Shown here: piece by piece, positions 29,099 to 40,228 of the stretch | How positions within the stretch are numbered: position 1 is the first letter of the stretch | How the letters are laid out: the number at the start of each line of letters is the position of its first letter | Assembly: GCA_037952775.1 (NCBI GenBank) | Contig: JBANAY010000004.1 | Span: 1,054,001 to 1,118,000 of the forward strand | Reading direction: 5' to 3' | DNA length: 64,000 nucleotides | Source: Clonostachys chloroleuca | Taxonomy: Eukaryota > Ascomycota > Sordariomycetes > Hypocreales > Bionectriaceae | The notes under the pieces: generated by a model | Database searches by the model: none | What the model saw: the letters and a program-made list of their open reading frames with translations, nothing else | Told to the model about the DNA's origin: nothing | Position numbers and translations under genes: made by a program

Positions 29099-32000
29099 AT
29101 GCTGCTCATTCCGCATATATTATTGGCCTTGTCGGCCATCTTCACCTTTGCCTCTGCATTGAATGTTGATACCGAGTTTGGGTCCTGCCTCGGCTATAAT
29201 GTCACCAAAATCACCGAGACGGCGCATGGACTGCAGGCTGACCTGAGTATTAATGGTGCCGGGTGTCAGGTATACGGCCCTGATGTCGCGAACCTCACTC
29301 TGCTAGTGGAATATCAGACAGACTCACGACTTCGGGTGGCAATCCAAGACCGTGAGGGTCAGCGCTTCCAGATCCCAGAGGAGGTGATCCCTCGCCCTGG
29401 GATCGCCGCCGGCTCGGTCGCCTCCAAGTCCAAGCTCGCCTTTGAGTTCAAGCACAATCCCTTCAGCTTCAAGGTGGTGCGCAAGTCCACCGGCGAGGCC
29501 CTCTTCGACAGCACGGGGTCGGCCTTCATCTTCGAGCGCCAGTTCCTGCGCCTCAAGACGTGGCTGCCGAGCGACCCCAACCTGTACGGCCTGGGGGAGC
29601 ACTCCGACTCCTTCCGTCTCCAGAATAAAGGGTATAAGCGCACCCTGTGGGCTCGCGACTCGTCCGGGATCCCCTATGGCGAGAACCTGTACGGGACGCA
29701 CCCCGTCTACGTGGACCATCGCCTCGGCGGCACGCACGGCGTCTTCCTGATGAACGCGAACGGGATGGACGTGAAGATTGACCAGGACGAGAACGGGAAC
29801 AGCTTCCTCGAGTACCTGGTCATCGGGGGCATTTTCGACTTTTACTTCCTCGCGGGTCCGAGCCCGGTTGAGGTGGCGAAGCAGTACTCTGATGTGGTGG
29901 GACTTCCGGCCATGGTCCCATACTGGAGCTTGGGTGTAAGTTCTTTTGGTAACATAATCTTTGGATGGTGGTGTTCTTGCTAACTTCTATTCGCAGTTCC
30001 ATCAGTGCAAATGGGGCTATCGGGACTGGTTTGAGGTGGCTGAAGTCGTCTACAACTACTCTGTTGCAGGCATCCCGCTCGAGTAGGTTTGACTCCTCCC
30101 CGAGGCTCGGTTCACACAGGATCGCTAACATTGTGCAGAACCATGTGGACAGATATTGACTACATGGACCACCGACGCATGTTCACGCTAGATGCTGGGA
30201 ACTTCCCACTCAGCAAGGTGCGGAATATCGTCGACTATCTGCATAGCCGGCAACAGCACTACATCATGATGGTCGATCCGGCCATCGCCGAGTACGACAA
30301 CTATCCTTACCACAAGGGAGTTGAGATGAACGCCTTCCTCAAGTTTAACGAAACCTCACTCTATCGCAGTGTCGTGTGGCCGGTATGAAGGGTTTCGTAT
30401 TCGTATGGTTTTCCCATGAGCGTTGAAACTGACATGGCTGAATAGGGTGTTACTCTGTATCCCGACTGGCTCAATCCAAATACCACCCAGTACTGGGTTC
30501 AGATGTTCCATGATTTCTTCAATCCTGAGACCGGTGTCAACATCGATGGCGTCTGGTGAGTGGCACCGAACCTGACGGATATAATCACCGATTGCAGTCT
30601 TTCTAACCTGTGTATTCACAAATCAGGATCGACATGAATGAGCCGGCCAATTTCTGCAGATTCCCCTGCGACGACCCAGAGCAGGCGGCAAAGGATCAGG
30701 GCCTACCTCCGAACCCGCCAACAGTGCGAGATCCTCCCCGCCCTATCCCAGGGTTCCCAGAGACCGAGAAACGCCTTCAAGCGAGGGACGCGGACCAGAT
30801 TTTATTCGGTAACCCGGAGAAGTTGACGGGCGAGGTCCAGGGACAGGACTCTGTGGAACAGAAGGTGCCTAGCCACGAAGGAGATGACCTGCTGAACCCG
30901 CCGTATCACATCAACACTCGTTCTCCGAGCGGGGAGCTCAGTGATCTGACACTCCGCACGGATCTGAATCATGAGGGTGGACTGTCAACGTATGATACGC
31001 ACAGTCTATTTGGCGCAAGTGAGTGATAACCTGGATCGATGGCCTTTGGCTTGTTTTGAAGATGAGACTGACTTCTGAATCTAGTGATGGGAATGGCTAC
31101 CAGAGAGGCGATGCTCGCCAGACGTCCAGGGCTGAAGCCGCTCATCATCTCTCGAAGCACCTTTGCCGGTACTGGACGGTTCATGTCCAAGTGGCTTGGT
31201 GACAACGGCTCAGGATGGGATCATTAGTACGCCTTCCCCTCCATCTTGTTCCCTTTTCCGATGGTGTTTCTTCGAGGTTGTTGGATTAACCTTTTGGGTG
31301 TTGTAGCCGCATCCAGATTGCTGGAATGTTGAACTTTGCCTCCATCTTCCAAATTCCAATGGTGGGAAGCGATGTAAGTACAAGCCACTGAATTAGTCAT
31401 TTCGATGTCTGAGCATTAAATCCTCCTCAGGTCTGCGGCTTCGGCGGTACGGCGACCGAGAGGCTCTGCGCACGATGGGCCAGCCTCGGGGCCTTCAACC
31501 CCTTCTACCGCAACCACAACGCCATGGGGCCGAACCAGGAGTTCTACCTCTGGGGCCTCGTCACCAGCGCGGCCAAGTACGCCATCGAGATCCGGTACAA
31601 GCTGCTCGACTACATCTACTCGTCCCTGGCCCGGCAGTCGATGGACGGCACGCCCACCCTGAACCCCCTGTGGTACATCTACCCCGAGGACAGCAACACC
31701 TTCGCCATCCAGAACCAGTTCTTCTACGGGGACTGCGTCCTCGTGTCGCCCGTGACGGACCAGGACTCGACCAGCGTCGACATCTACCTCCCCGACGACA
31801 TCTTCTACGAGTGGGACACGCGCAAGCCCGTCCGCGGTAAGGGCGACTGGGTGAACCTCGACTACGTGGGGTACGACCGGATCCCCGTGCACATCCGCGG
31901 CGGCTGTGTGGTGCCCCTGCGGGCCGAGAGCGCCAACACCACGACGGAGCTGCGGAAGAAGGGGTTCGAGCTCCTCATCGCGCCCGGGCTGGACGGGTCG

Positions 32001-32207
32001 GCGAGCGGATTCCTATACACGGACGACGGCGTGAGCCTAGATGGGGGCCCGTGCAAGCACGAGATCTACTACGAGTACGTGGGCGGGAGGCTGCTGACGT
32101 CCAAGGTGCAGAGCCCTTCGTCATCCGCGTGTGAGTCCTCGGACGGCGGGGTCAGGATCGAGAAGGTGACTATCCTGGGCCGCGAGGATATGGGCGACGA
32201 GCTGTAG
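29099..32207 (+). CDS. agdC: secreted GH31 alpha/beta-glucosidase (AgdC type)
   Basis: It hydrolyses terminal glucose from oligosaccharides outside the cell. Eight exons fit perfectly: 29099-29935, 29997-30082, 30139-30382, 30446-30555, 30627-31018, 31085-31226, 31307-31373 and 31431-32207, encoding 884 residues. A signal peptide ([18 protein letters not shown]) precedes [17 protein letters not shown]31 landmarks: the N-terminal galactose-mutarotase-like domain with [22 protein letters not shown] and [18 protein letters not shown]; the nucleophile block [11 protein letters not shown], split by an intron; the acid/base region [13 protein letters not shown]; and [21 protein letters not shown] fungal insert of about 110 residues follows the nucleophile. 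Several NxS/T sites fit secretion. The ATG at 29099 is the first in frame. The match to the agdC group rather than agdA/agdB rests on the insert and total length. Confidence 0.9.
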
Positions 32208-33006
32208 GCGGTGAAGGATGAGATGGGCATGTGGCTTTTCTTTTTGGATACTTGTCAATATATACTCGGTTGGATGTGGTGTGCTTCCTGTGGCTGGTAT
32301 ATAGATGTTGTTTGCCAAGAACGAATATAAACTCCTGTTCTAGTCCTGTTGGTAGTGCAGGTTTAGTGAGAAAGGACATAAGTAAAGTCTCTGTAGTGAT
32401 CGCCATTGGGAGCATAATCCAGTACTTCATTACCAGCTTGCCTATGAGGTTGTATCATTGGTGTGGGTGGACAAACTCGCTCACAGAGTCAGGCGATCAA
32501 ACCCTAGACTTGCAGATAGTCCCATTGCTGTGTCATTGTTGTTTTTTTTTTCGATTATTAATTTAGCACTCTTCCCAGCAAGATACTGTTTCTCGGAATA
32601 CCACATATAGTTGAGGTATCGAATGTCAATTGAATGACCTAAACAGGGACCTTGACTTCCATAGCAACGATGTTTGCCTCTTTGTCCCCCGAAAATGGGT
32701 AAAGATTCGCTAGAAGTACCCATTTGTCAGTATTCCCAAAAGACCGATCCAGATCCAAATCTATGGCTGCGGTTCTCAGCGGCGAGTGTGTCCACAGTTA
32801 CATGCCGCATTTTGTGGTTCCCATGACAATCTCGAAGCGTCATCGCCACATCATACACACAACCTGGGTGAAGTCATCGAGGGGGAATCTCGATTTGCGC
32901 AAGGAACTTAGTATTAATATCGCCTCCAATCAATCCAGAGGGGGGGAGTCTCCAGCTTCTGCATCTCAAGTAAACCACACAGAGACTATTGAACACACAA
33001 CTCACA
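32208..33006. other. intergenic
   Basis: AT-rich 3' flank of agdC and promoter of the next small gene. Only spurious short frames occur. Confidence 0.5.
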
Positions 33007-33514
33007 ATGTACCCAAAAGTGGCAATTACGAAAACCCCAATGCTGCGCGCCGCGACTCGCCAGCCAATGATGAGCGGCGGTCGCCTTTCCCTCCCTCTTC
33101 GAAACACCCGGAATCTGACGACGGGGAAGAGCGCCTTTGACGGTCCCGGTGGCCAGTCATCGATCCCCAAGTCGCCGATGGGAGGCAGCGACATCGCAAA
33201 GCGGAACTGGTACGTTTCGCACTTATCCGCGTTGGAACCTTTTATTTATTCTCGCACTCTTCTACCGCATATTGATTTAATAAGACCTTGCTAACATTGG
33301 TATGTCACATTGCAGGCGTGCGATTGGCGGTGGTCTCGCGGTGCTGGCAGGGCTCGCCTACTTGATGGGAGGGCGCCCCAAGAAGGATCAGATAGAGCCG
33401 GTCGCGAGGGAGGGAGAACGCGGGCTCAAGAAGCTGGAGGAACATGCAAGGAACGCTGCCGGTGAGTTGAGCGGCAAGAAACCCGGCGGGATGGGCGGTT
33501 TCCGCTCGGAGTGA
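33007..33514 (+). CDS. small one-helix membrane protein, probably mitochondrial
   Basis: Function is not recognised. Exons 33007-33209 and 33316-33514 (junction KRNW/RAIGGG) encode 133 residues. The N-terminus carries many Arg/Ser/Thr and few acidic residues (TPMLRAATRQPMMSGGRLSL, PLRNTRNLTTGKSAF), as in a mitochondrial presequence. A single hydrophobic helix (AIGGGLAVLAGLAYLMGG) is followed by a charged tail (RPKKDQIEPVAREGERGLKK). This arrangement resembles small inner-membrane proteins of mitochondria. The intron is 106 bp with normal borders, and both exons are coding in a consistent phase, which supports a real gene. Confidence 0.7.
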
Positions 33515-33721
33515 TGCAGGTCGTGGTTTGATTCAAGTGAGGGTGTTGTGTAAAGGATATCCGAATGTGTTTATTACTGTACAATTATCCTAAAAGGCTT
33601 GCGCGTCGAGGTATCCCAACAAGAAAAGAAAAATCCAAACGCAGTCTATCCATGAAACAGCACCGATAATTGTTGATCGATGTCCATCTTCTCCCACAGC
33701 ATCCCAAACAGTAGCCGCGTA

Positions 33722-35377
33722 TTACTCTACCTTCTTCTCCTCGGGCTTGCTCTCCTCTGGTTTGGTCTCCAAAGCCTTGGTCTCTACTGGCGTGGTCTCG
33801 TCGACCTTCTTCTCCACAGCCTTGTTCTCTTCTGCCTTGTTCTCCTCAGTCTTCTTCTCCTCAACAGGCTGCGTCTTCGCTGGCTTCTCCTTCTTCATCA
33901 AGTAATCGCCACCCTTGTAGGCGTGATACACTCCATACAGCCCCATCAGCCTCTTGCTCTTGTAGAGCCTCGACTTGACCGCGGTCTCGTTCCTCGCCGC
34001 CTCCTCGGCCTCAAAGTCGACCTTGACCTTGTCGTACACGTTGGGCAGGTACCCGGCGCCGTACTTCTCGCGGACGGCATCGTAGGGCCCGCGGTTGTAG
34101 TGGGCCCAGAACTCCTCCTCGGTGTAGTAGGCCTGGCCGTAGAGCCACTTCTTGCCGCCAAAGTCCTGGACCTTGTGCTCCAGCCTGCGGTTGGCCTCCA
34201 TGGCGTCGCGGCGGGTGCCGTCGACGGGGCCCCAGACGCCGTAGTTGAGGAGCTCCGGCGTCGTGGCCGGGTCGGCGAACTCGGCGTGCAGGCCGTGCCC
34301 GGAGTCCGGGTCGTCGCGGCGGACGCGCAGAGGGCAGAGCCAGATGGGGTACATGCTGAGCTGGTCGTCAAGCCACTGGTGGAACTCCGGGGCGCGGTCA
34401 AAGGGCACGCCGACGTCCTGGATGACGTGGAAGTCCTGGATGCCGCTCTTGTGCATGGCGCGGAACATGTCGCGGGTGTGCATGAAGCGGTTCAGGGCGC
34501 GGCGCGTGACGCTGTTGAACGGGGTCATGAAGTACTTGAAGGCGTACCGGGCGGTCCAGAAGCCGCCGCGGTCGAAGCGGAAGAGGTAGTCCTTGATGGG
34601 GATGTAGTCGACGACGGCCTTGCCTTCTCTCAGCGGCTTCTGGACGTCCTGTGCGCGGAGGTAGAACCAGGGGTCGCTGGGCTGGGAGAAGGTGATCTGC
34701 TTCTGGCCGTCGGGGATCTCGTCGACGAGCACTCCGGAGCAGACCACGGTCGAGTCAGTGGCGTAGGAGATGCCATCGAGGAAGTCAATCTCGTCCTTGT
34801 CAATCTCCTCTCTGAATTTCTTGCAGTACTCCGTAGCACTCTTAGAGAGGCTGTAGGTGAGAGCCACGTACTTCTTGGCGGGCTTCAACCTGACCTCAAC
34901 CAGAGTGACCACTCCCACGGTGCCGAAGGCAGATGCAGCGCCCCAGAACAGATCGGGCTTCTCGGTCCTCGAGGCCTTGGAAATGGTGCCGTCTGCAAGG
35001 ACAATCTCAATGCTCTCCACGGTAGAGTCAAAAGCGCCGTAGCGGAACGAGCTACTCTCTCCGGAGGTGCCTGAGAACCCACCCCCAACGGTGATGCCGG
35101 GCAGCTCCATCACAACGGGGGGCATGAGGCCAACCTTCAAGGTCTCATCCAGGAGGGCGTCGAGAGGCACATTGGGCTCCACAACGGCGGTGGAACGCTC
35201 CTTGTCGATGGAGAGGATGTTTGTGAGCTTGCTGGTGTCCACGGTGTTGTCTGCGTTGCGGTGCGACTGGCGGGTGCTGTTGGTTGAGCCATGGTAAATC
35301 CGGAAGGGCTGCTGGAGCGAGTGGAAGTGCTTGACGCGCTCCGAGACCTTGGTCACGATGGCATTATGGGCGTCCAT
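33722..35377 (-). CDS. FAD-binding oxidoreductase, DHCR24/delta(24)-sterol reductase-like
   Basis: A 551-residue single-exon protein with an FAD-binding type-4 (PCMH) fold. The flavin-binding region includes RIYHGSTNSTRQS, LSIDKERSTAVVEPNVPLDA, and LPGITVGGGFSGTSGESSSF followed by YGAFDSTVESIEIVLADG. The C-terminal part (GIQDFHVIQDVGVPF, YPIWLCPLRV) resembles the DHCR24/DWARF1 family, which reduces the C24 double bond of sterols. Fungal homologues are of uncertain substrate, since ergosterol synthesis uses Erg4/Erg5 for side-chain steps. The last about 60 residues are a repetitive Lys/Glu tail (EEKKTEENKAEENKA), unusual for the family. Start 35377 (MDAHNAIVTKV) is the first ATG. Confidence 0.82.
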   Translation of the reverse strand: MDAHNAIVTKVSERVKHFHSLQQPFRIYHGSTNSTRQSHRNADNTVDTSKLTNILSIDKERSTAVVEPNVPLDALLDETLKVGLMPPVVMELPGITVGGGFSGTSGESSSFRYGAFDSTVESIEIVLADGTISKASRTEKPDLFWGAASAFGTVGVVTLVEVRLKPAKKYVALTYSLSKSATEYCKKFREEIDKDEIDFLDGISYATDSTVVCSGVLVDEIPDGQKQITFSQPSDPWFYLRAQDVQKPLREGKAVVDYIPIKDYLFRFDRGGFWTARYAFKYFMTPFNSVTRRALNRFMHTRDMFRAMHKSGIQDFHVIQDVGVPFDRAPEFHQWLDDQLSMYPIWLCPLRVRRDDPDSGHGLHAEFADPATTPELLNYGVWGPVDGTRRDAMEANRRLEHKVQDFGGKKWLYGQAYYTEEEFWAHYNRGPYDAVREKYGAGYLPNVYDKVKVDFEAEEAARNETAVKSRLYKSKRLMGLYGVYHAYKGGDYLMKKEKPAKTQPVEEKKTEENKAEENKAVEKKVDETTPVETKALETKPEESKPEEKKVE

Positions 35378-36014
35378 GGCTGTTTTCACCTCAAGCCGGG
35401 TGATGCTTCAATACGAAAGCGAGTAAGCGAAGCTATGCCTGCTGTTGGAACATACAGATACAGGACAGAGCTGCTATTAGCTAGGGGGTGTTATGAGAAG
35501 GAGCGTGATGCCAGTCTGCAAATTAGGTATATAGAGGCAAGGGAAACCAAGAGAGTGTAATGGAAAACAAACGAAAGACTCTGCCACATGGGAATGAGGC
35601 TCAATTGATCAGATCAGGCCAGTGGCCAAGCATGAAATGACGAGGGCGTTCACTGGGCAGTGCAATGCCGTGTCTCACTAAATTTCCAGGAGCTGACGAA
35701 GCGAAAGCTTGGCTCAGGCCCTGCCCAATCATCCCTGTCATCACTACGGCGCCTGCACCGAGTCCACTGGCGGGAACTCTCACTGAACAAACAGCTTCAG
35801 TATGCTTAATTCAACGTTCTCTTCACTTGATGTCACAACTCTCCTCACCAAATTTGAAAATCACATTCAATGGAGCAACTGAATAATATTCTAAGTATTC
35901 ATTTACTGGCCTTGGCAAAACACCCGACAATGAGGCACCAGAAACGCCTATATACAATGACTGACTCTCTTTTGTTTACCCTCGCAACCCCAAATTACTT
36001 TTGAGTGAGACTGA
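35378..36014. other. intergenic
   Basis: Promoter of the FAD enzyme gene on one side and the 3' end of the helicase gene on the other. Nothing else was recognised. Confidence 0.5.
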
Positions 36015-37976
36015 TTAAGCCTTCCGCCTTCCCTTGAATCCAGTGTGTTGCTTCGGCTGGCTTCCGTACGCCCTCCTGCCCTGCACCTTGTTCCTGCCCA
36101 TGCTCTGCCCCAGGGTGATATCCACCCGCGGAGGCGTGGAGAAACCAAAGCTCTTGGCGACTTTGGTGAGATCGAGCTTGTTCACATCATAGACGGAGCG
36201 CAAGCTGTGGCTGGCATATGCGTGCAGATAAGACTTGAAGGCGTCCTTGGCGCTCTGTGAGAGGAAGTAGTTCTGCCCGATCAGCTTCTCCAGCTGAGAC
36301 TGGACGGGCTTGATCTTCTTGGCGGGGAACTCGAACTCGACGACGGGGACACGGGCGGCCTTTAAGTGACTGAGGAAGCCCACCTCGTTGGGCTGTAGAA
36401 ACATCAGAGATCGCCCTTTGTTGTTGGTGCCACGGGCCGTTCGACCGACACGGTGAATATAATCGGTGGCATTGTCAGGGGGGTCAAACTGAACAATGAA
36501 ATCGACAGCAGGAATCTGTTAAAATTGGTTAGCATCGGCTGTGGCAGGAAACGTGATTTCCCTTCAGGCAACTTACATCCAATCCACGAGCAGCAACATC
36601 TGTGCAGATCAGGATACCGTGGGGGGCATTGCTGAATTCGAAGAAGGTATTCGTTCGCTTCTGCTGCTTCTGCTTGCCATGCAGGTCCAACACGGGAAGA
36701 TCAATGTAGTTGAGCAGCTCGGCGTAGTACTTGACTGAGTTACAACTGCTGAAGAAAACAATGACCTTCTTCTTCTTGTCCTTCATCGTCTTCAGGAAGG
36801 AGAACAGCAGGACGAAGCGCTTATCGGCCTCGCACAGGACATAGCCCTGCTCAAGGCCCTCAACGGTACTATACTGCTTTTCTTGGTCGACATTGATGTA
36901 TAACGGTCCGGGGCGCAGAGAGATTCGCGCAAGGTCCTCTATAGGTGCAGTGTCAGATATCTAGGGCTCTAAGTCTGAAGAAGCTGATTAATATGACAAC
37001 TTACCAACTTTGGTGGTCTGTGTAGCCGAGAAGAGCATAGTTTGACGGTCCTCGTTCTTGAGAATCTTGACAATCTGCCTCATCTCATCTTCGAAACCGA
37101 CCTCGAGAATTCGGTCCGCCTCATCAATGATCAGGGACTTGAGATTCTTGAAGACGAAGGGAGTGTTCATCAGGTGATCCAGAAGTCTGCCAGGGGTGGC
37201 AATGATCAAGTTGACACCCTTTGACAGCTTCTCAGCCTCTGCTCTGCGGTTTGCGCCTCCAATAACAATGCCATATGTTTGCGAGTGGTTCTTCATGAGT
37301 TCGCGGGCGACACCAAAGATCTGAAGAGCAAGCTCTCGGGTGGGGGAGACGACAATGGCACCAGTGCCGTTGCGAGGCTTGAAGCGGAGGGAGCTGAGCA
37401 TCTCGATGGCGGGGATCAGGAAGGCCAACGTCTTTCCTGAACCGGTCTTGGCGGCACCGAGAACATCCTTGCCGGCAAGAAGGGGTGGGATGGCCTAAAT
37501 GAAGGATTAGCCGGATTTCCATCTCTCTTCGTGGCTGGCGGAAAGCCCTTAAGAGCAATACTTACACTGCGCTGAATGCTAGTCATCTTGGTGAATCCCA
37601 TCTCTTTGATTGCCTTCATCGTCTTTTCTGACAAGTTCATATCCTCGAACAATTCTGAGTCGGTGCTGGGAGGGAGGAGCGGTGCGTTGTCCTGTGCGAG
37701 GTCTTCACCGTCGGCTTCGTCTTTATCGTCGCCGTCGTCCTCCTCGTCCTTCTCTTCGTCGCCGTCTTCTTCACTGCCATCCTCTTCCTCGTCATTCTCT
37801 TCAGGCTCATCCTCATCATCTGAAGGAACGTCCTCCTCGTCCTCGTCCTCTTCCTCGTCGCTGGATGGCTCGACTACCGGCGGGGGGACCTTGGACTTCT
37901 TGGTCTTCTTGGGCGCAGCGACAGCCTCCTCGGCGTCTTTGAGCTTGCGCTTCTTGTTGAGAGTAGCGGCACCCAT
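36015..37976 (-). CDS. has1: ATP-dependent DEAD-box RNA helicase HAS1
   Basis: A nucleolar helicase for 18S rRNA maturation and 60S assembly. Exons on the minus strand are 37976-37566, 37494-37005, 36938-36577 and 36515-36015, giving 587 residues. The first 100 residues are very acidic (runs of D/E) after a basic start. Helicase motifs in order: a Q-motif area ([16 protein letters not shown]), [10 protein letters not shown], Ia PTRELA, Ib [32 protein letters not shown] and [11 protein letters not shown]. The C-terminal extension ([20 protein letters not shown] through [12 protein letters not shown]) is characteristic of HAS1. All introns are GT-AG, 61-71 bp, and located inside conserved motifs, so the splicing is well constrained. 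Confidence 0.95.
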
Positions 37977-38464
37977 TTTTATCGGCTATAGAGGGTCGGA
38001 TTGGGGGTAATTGAGGCGGGTTGGTATTGTCGCTAGATTGCAGAGCCGACACTGGGGATTGATACTTTTCTCGATAAGAAAAGTTGCAGGCACCTTTTTT
38101 TTTTCTGCTTATCAGCAAGCGATTTCCTTGGACCGTTTCGGCAATTTAGTGGGGTGGCGTGGAGTGGGCCCCGAGGCGCATTTTACCTCTGTATGTACCT
38201 TTTTCATCTTTCTCCTCTGCTTCTTCAACCTCAACTAAACTCCGCAAATTAAAAATTAAAAACTAACTACACTGGTGCAACATATTTATCAATCGAAGTA
38301 ATAAAAAGGGGCATTGTTGTTTTTCTAATAACTTGTACATGATTTTATTATGCAATTAACAAACTATCATATTACTTGGCAAGTATTGTCTCTACTCGTA
38401 TACATTTAGGTTAACATGATGAGACTATATTCCTCCAAATTCCTCGTTCAGATTGGGCAACCTC
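37977..38464. other. intergenic
   Basis: Upstream region of the helicase gene and the 3' flank of the secreted-protein gene, AT-rich around 38.2-38.4 kb. No gene. Confidence 0.5.
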
Positions 38465-38905
38465 TTAAGGCAGAGCCTGGACGGGGTAGCTCTGGTCAGG
38501 CTGGACCACCTGGCCGTTAGCGAGCTGCTGGTCCGTGTAGGCGGGCCAGGCAATCAGTCGAGCTCCGTTGTCGACGACGCTCAGAGTAGTGAACCCCTTG
38601 TCGTCCCCGAACTGGCCGCTCCAGGCGCTGGTGATGGTGAATGCGCCGCAGTTGGTTCCGCGGTTGGGGGAGCGGCTGGCGATGGTGTTGCCGTCCCGGC
38701 CGACAGAGTAGGCACAGGCAGTGGTACCAGCACCGGTGTTGATGCCGAAGGACCAGTCGCAGGATGTGTCATCGCCGTTGCAGGTGCGCTTCATGCTCTG
38801 GATGGTCCAGGTGGCAGAGGCGGACATGTCCTTGACCTGGGCCGGGACTGCGAGAGCGCTGGCAGAGAGAAGGGTGGTGAAGAGGGCGGCGGTAGAGAAC
38901 TGCAT
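38465..38905 (-). CDS. small secreted four-cysteine protein
   Basis: Function is not recognised. A single exon encodes 146 residues. The first about 19 residues (MQFSTAALFTTLLSASALA) are a strong signal peptide, with likely cleavage before VPAQ. The mature part has four cysteines, C42, C49, C64 and C86, which could form two disulphides. It is rich in aromatic and small residues (SASATWTIQSMKR, TSCDWSFGINTGAG, AFTITSAWSGQFGDDKGF) and looks like a compact beta-rich fold. Similar small secreted proteins are widespread in filamentous ascomycetes and often of unknown role. A canonical TATA box 150 bp upstream suggests strong, inducible transcription. No transmembrane or GPI signal is seen. Confidence 0.78.
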   Translation of the reverse strand: MQFSTAALFTTLLSASALAVPAQVKDMSASATWTIQSMKRTCNGDDTSCDWSFGINTGAGTTACAYSVGRDGNTIASRSPNRGTNCGAFTITSAWSGQFGDDKGFTTLSVVDNGARLIAWPAYTDQQLANGQVVQPDQSYPVQALP

Positions 38906-40228
38906 GGTTGCGATTTTTGGTATTTGGCAACGAGGTAGGTGATTGGAAGTAGTGGAGGAGTTGTTTTTTCTTGAAGCTGAGAGCTGTTGGTATATGATTG
39001 ATGAAGATGGGAGTGATGATATCGTTCAGCCTTTGAGAACGAGGCCGAGAAGACTCCTTTTATACTCGAGTGGCCATCGTCAAGCAGCAATCTCACCCGG
39101 CATCTCGATGGCTATGACGGCTGCCGAGACCTGCTCGGTCCGCGCAGATACGTGCCAAGAACGCTGGGCTGTGGTTTCTCTTCCATGCAGCATGACCTTG
39201 CATGTTGATCCCGCGGTGCCATCCGAAGGTCACTTTACGACGTCCCAGGATAGAATAGCCAAGGGTTTCCCCAGTCGGCACTCAACAAGGCGTGTCGTCA
39301 GAAACAGCCGGAAATGAGGAGCCGTTGAGCCCGGAAGGGATAGAGTTATGTCCATCCCGCCCACCTGACCTAAATCGAGCCCACACCTGCTGCACTTTGG
39401 GCATAGAGTCTCGTATACACATGGCCGAGCAAGACGGGGGGGGTGGCATCGGCGAGCTCCACATAACCGGCTCAGCCAATTTGGGAATTGTGGTAGTGAA
39501 GAGATTATTTGGGGATTCAAAATCATCCAGAACCCTTCCAAATCCCGCCGACTAGAGAGTCAACTACGTAGCATAACGCAGTATTCTCAACTACTCACAG
39601 CGGGGGCGCTCCGAACCTCGTCTAGTCTAGAATTAGATGGCATTGATAGACTGGAATACTGGCGCCGCGCATCCACTCAAGCAATGCATGACAACTAGCA
39701 CTCAGCGTATTCTCTCATGACGATGAACGCAAATGGCCCTCTTCTTCATACGACGCTATGAAATAAGCCTGTCATTGAAGGGAACACACCCTGCAAGCTG
39801 GCAGAGGTCCCAAGGTCGGTGAGTTCCCATTTGCGCGCTCCTCAAAACTTATACGAGGTTCACTGCCGATCACTACGGTCCTCTGTTCCCCACCTGGTCT
39901 GAAGTCCTTCGGTTGGAACCAAATGCGCATCACAAGTTAGCCCTGTATGTAATAATAATACTTTAGGCTCTTAACTCGGGTCGTCGGGTGATCGAGGTCC
40001 GCGGAACGCACGCTCTCGTATTGTCGTCTGGGAATCAGAAGGAGACCGTCTAAAAATACCAGAGTGGATATATTCGCAACGAGGCATTAAGCAGATTCAT
40101 TCACCGATCAAACTTGGCATCCGTCGGGCCGTAATAATACAAAGATAGTTCTACCTATAACGTCAACTAATAAACGAGCGCTGTCTATAGGGTAGCACGG
40201 CCACCCAGAATTCAGATTCACACCAGCC
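38906..40228. other. intergenic
   Basis: Promoter of the secreted-protein gene, then about 1 kb without a supported gene. Overlapping short frames on both strands in 39.2-39.55 kb have no recognisable similarity. Confidence 0.5.
39057..39064 (-). promoter_or_regulatory. TATA box of the small secreted protein gene
   Basis: Reading the minus strand, TATAAAAG lies about 150 bp upstream of the ATG at 38905, a usual distance for strongly regulated fungal genes. Confidence 0.55.
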
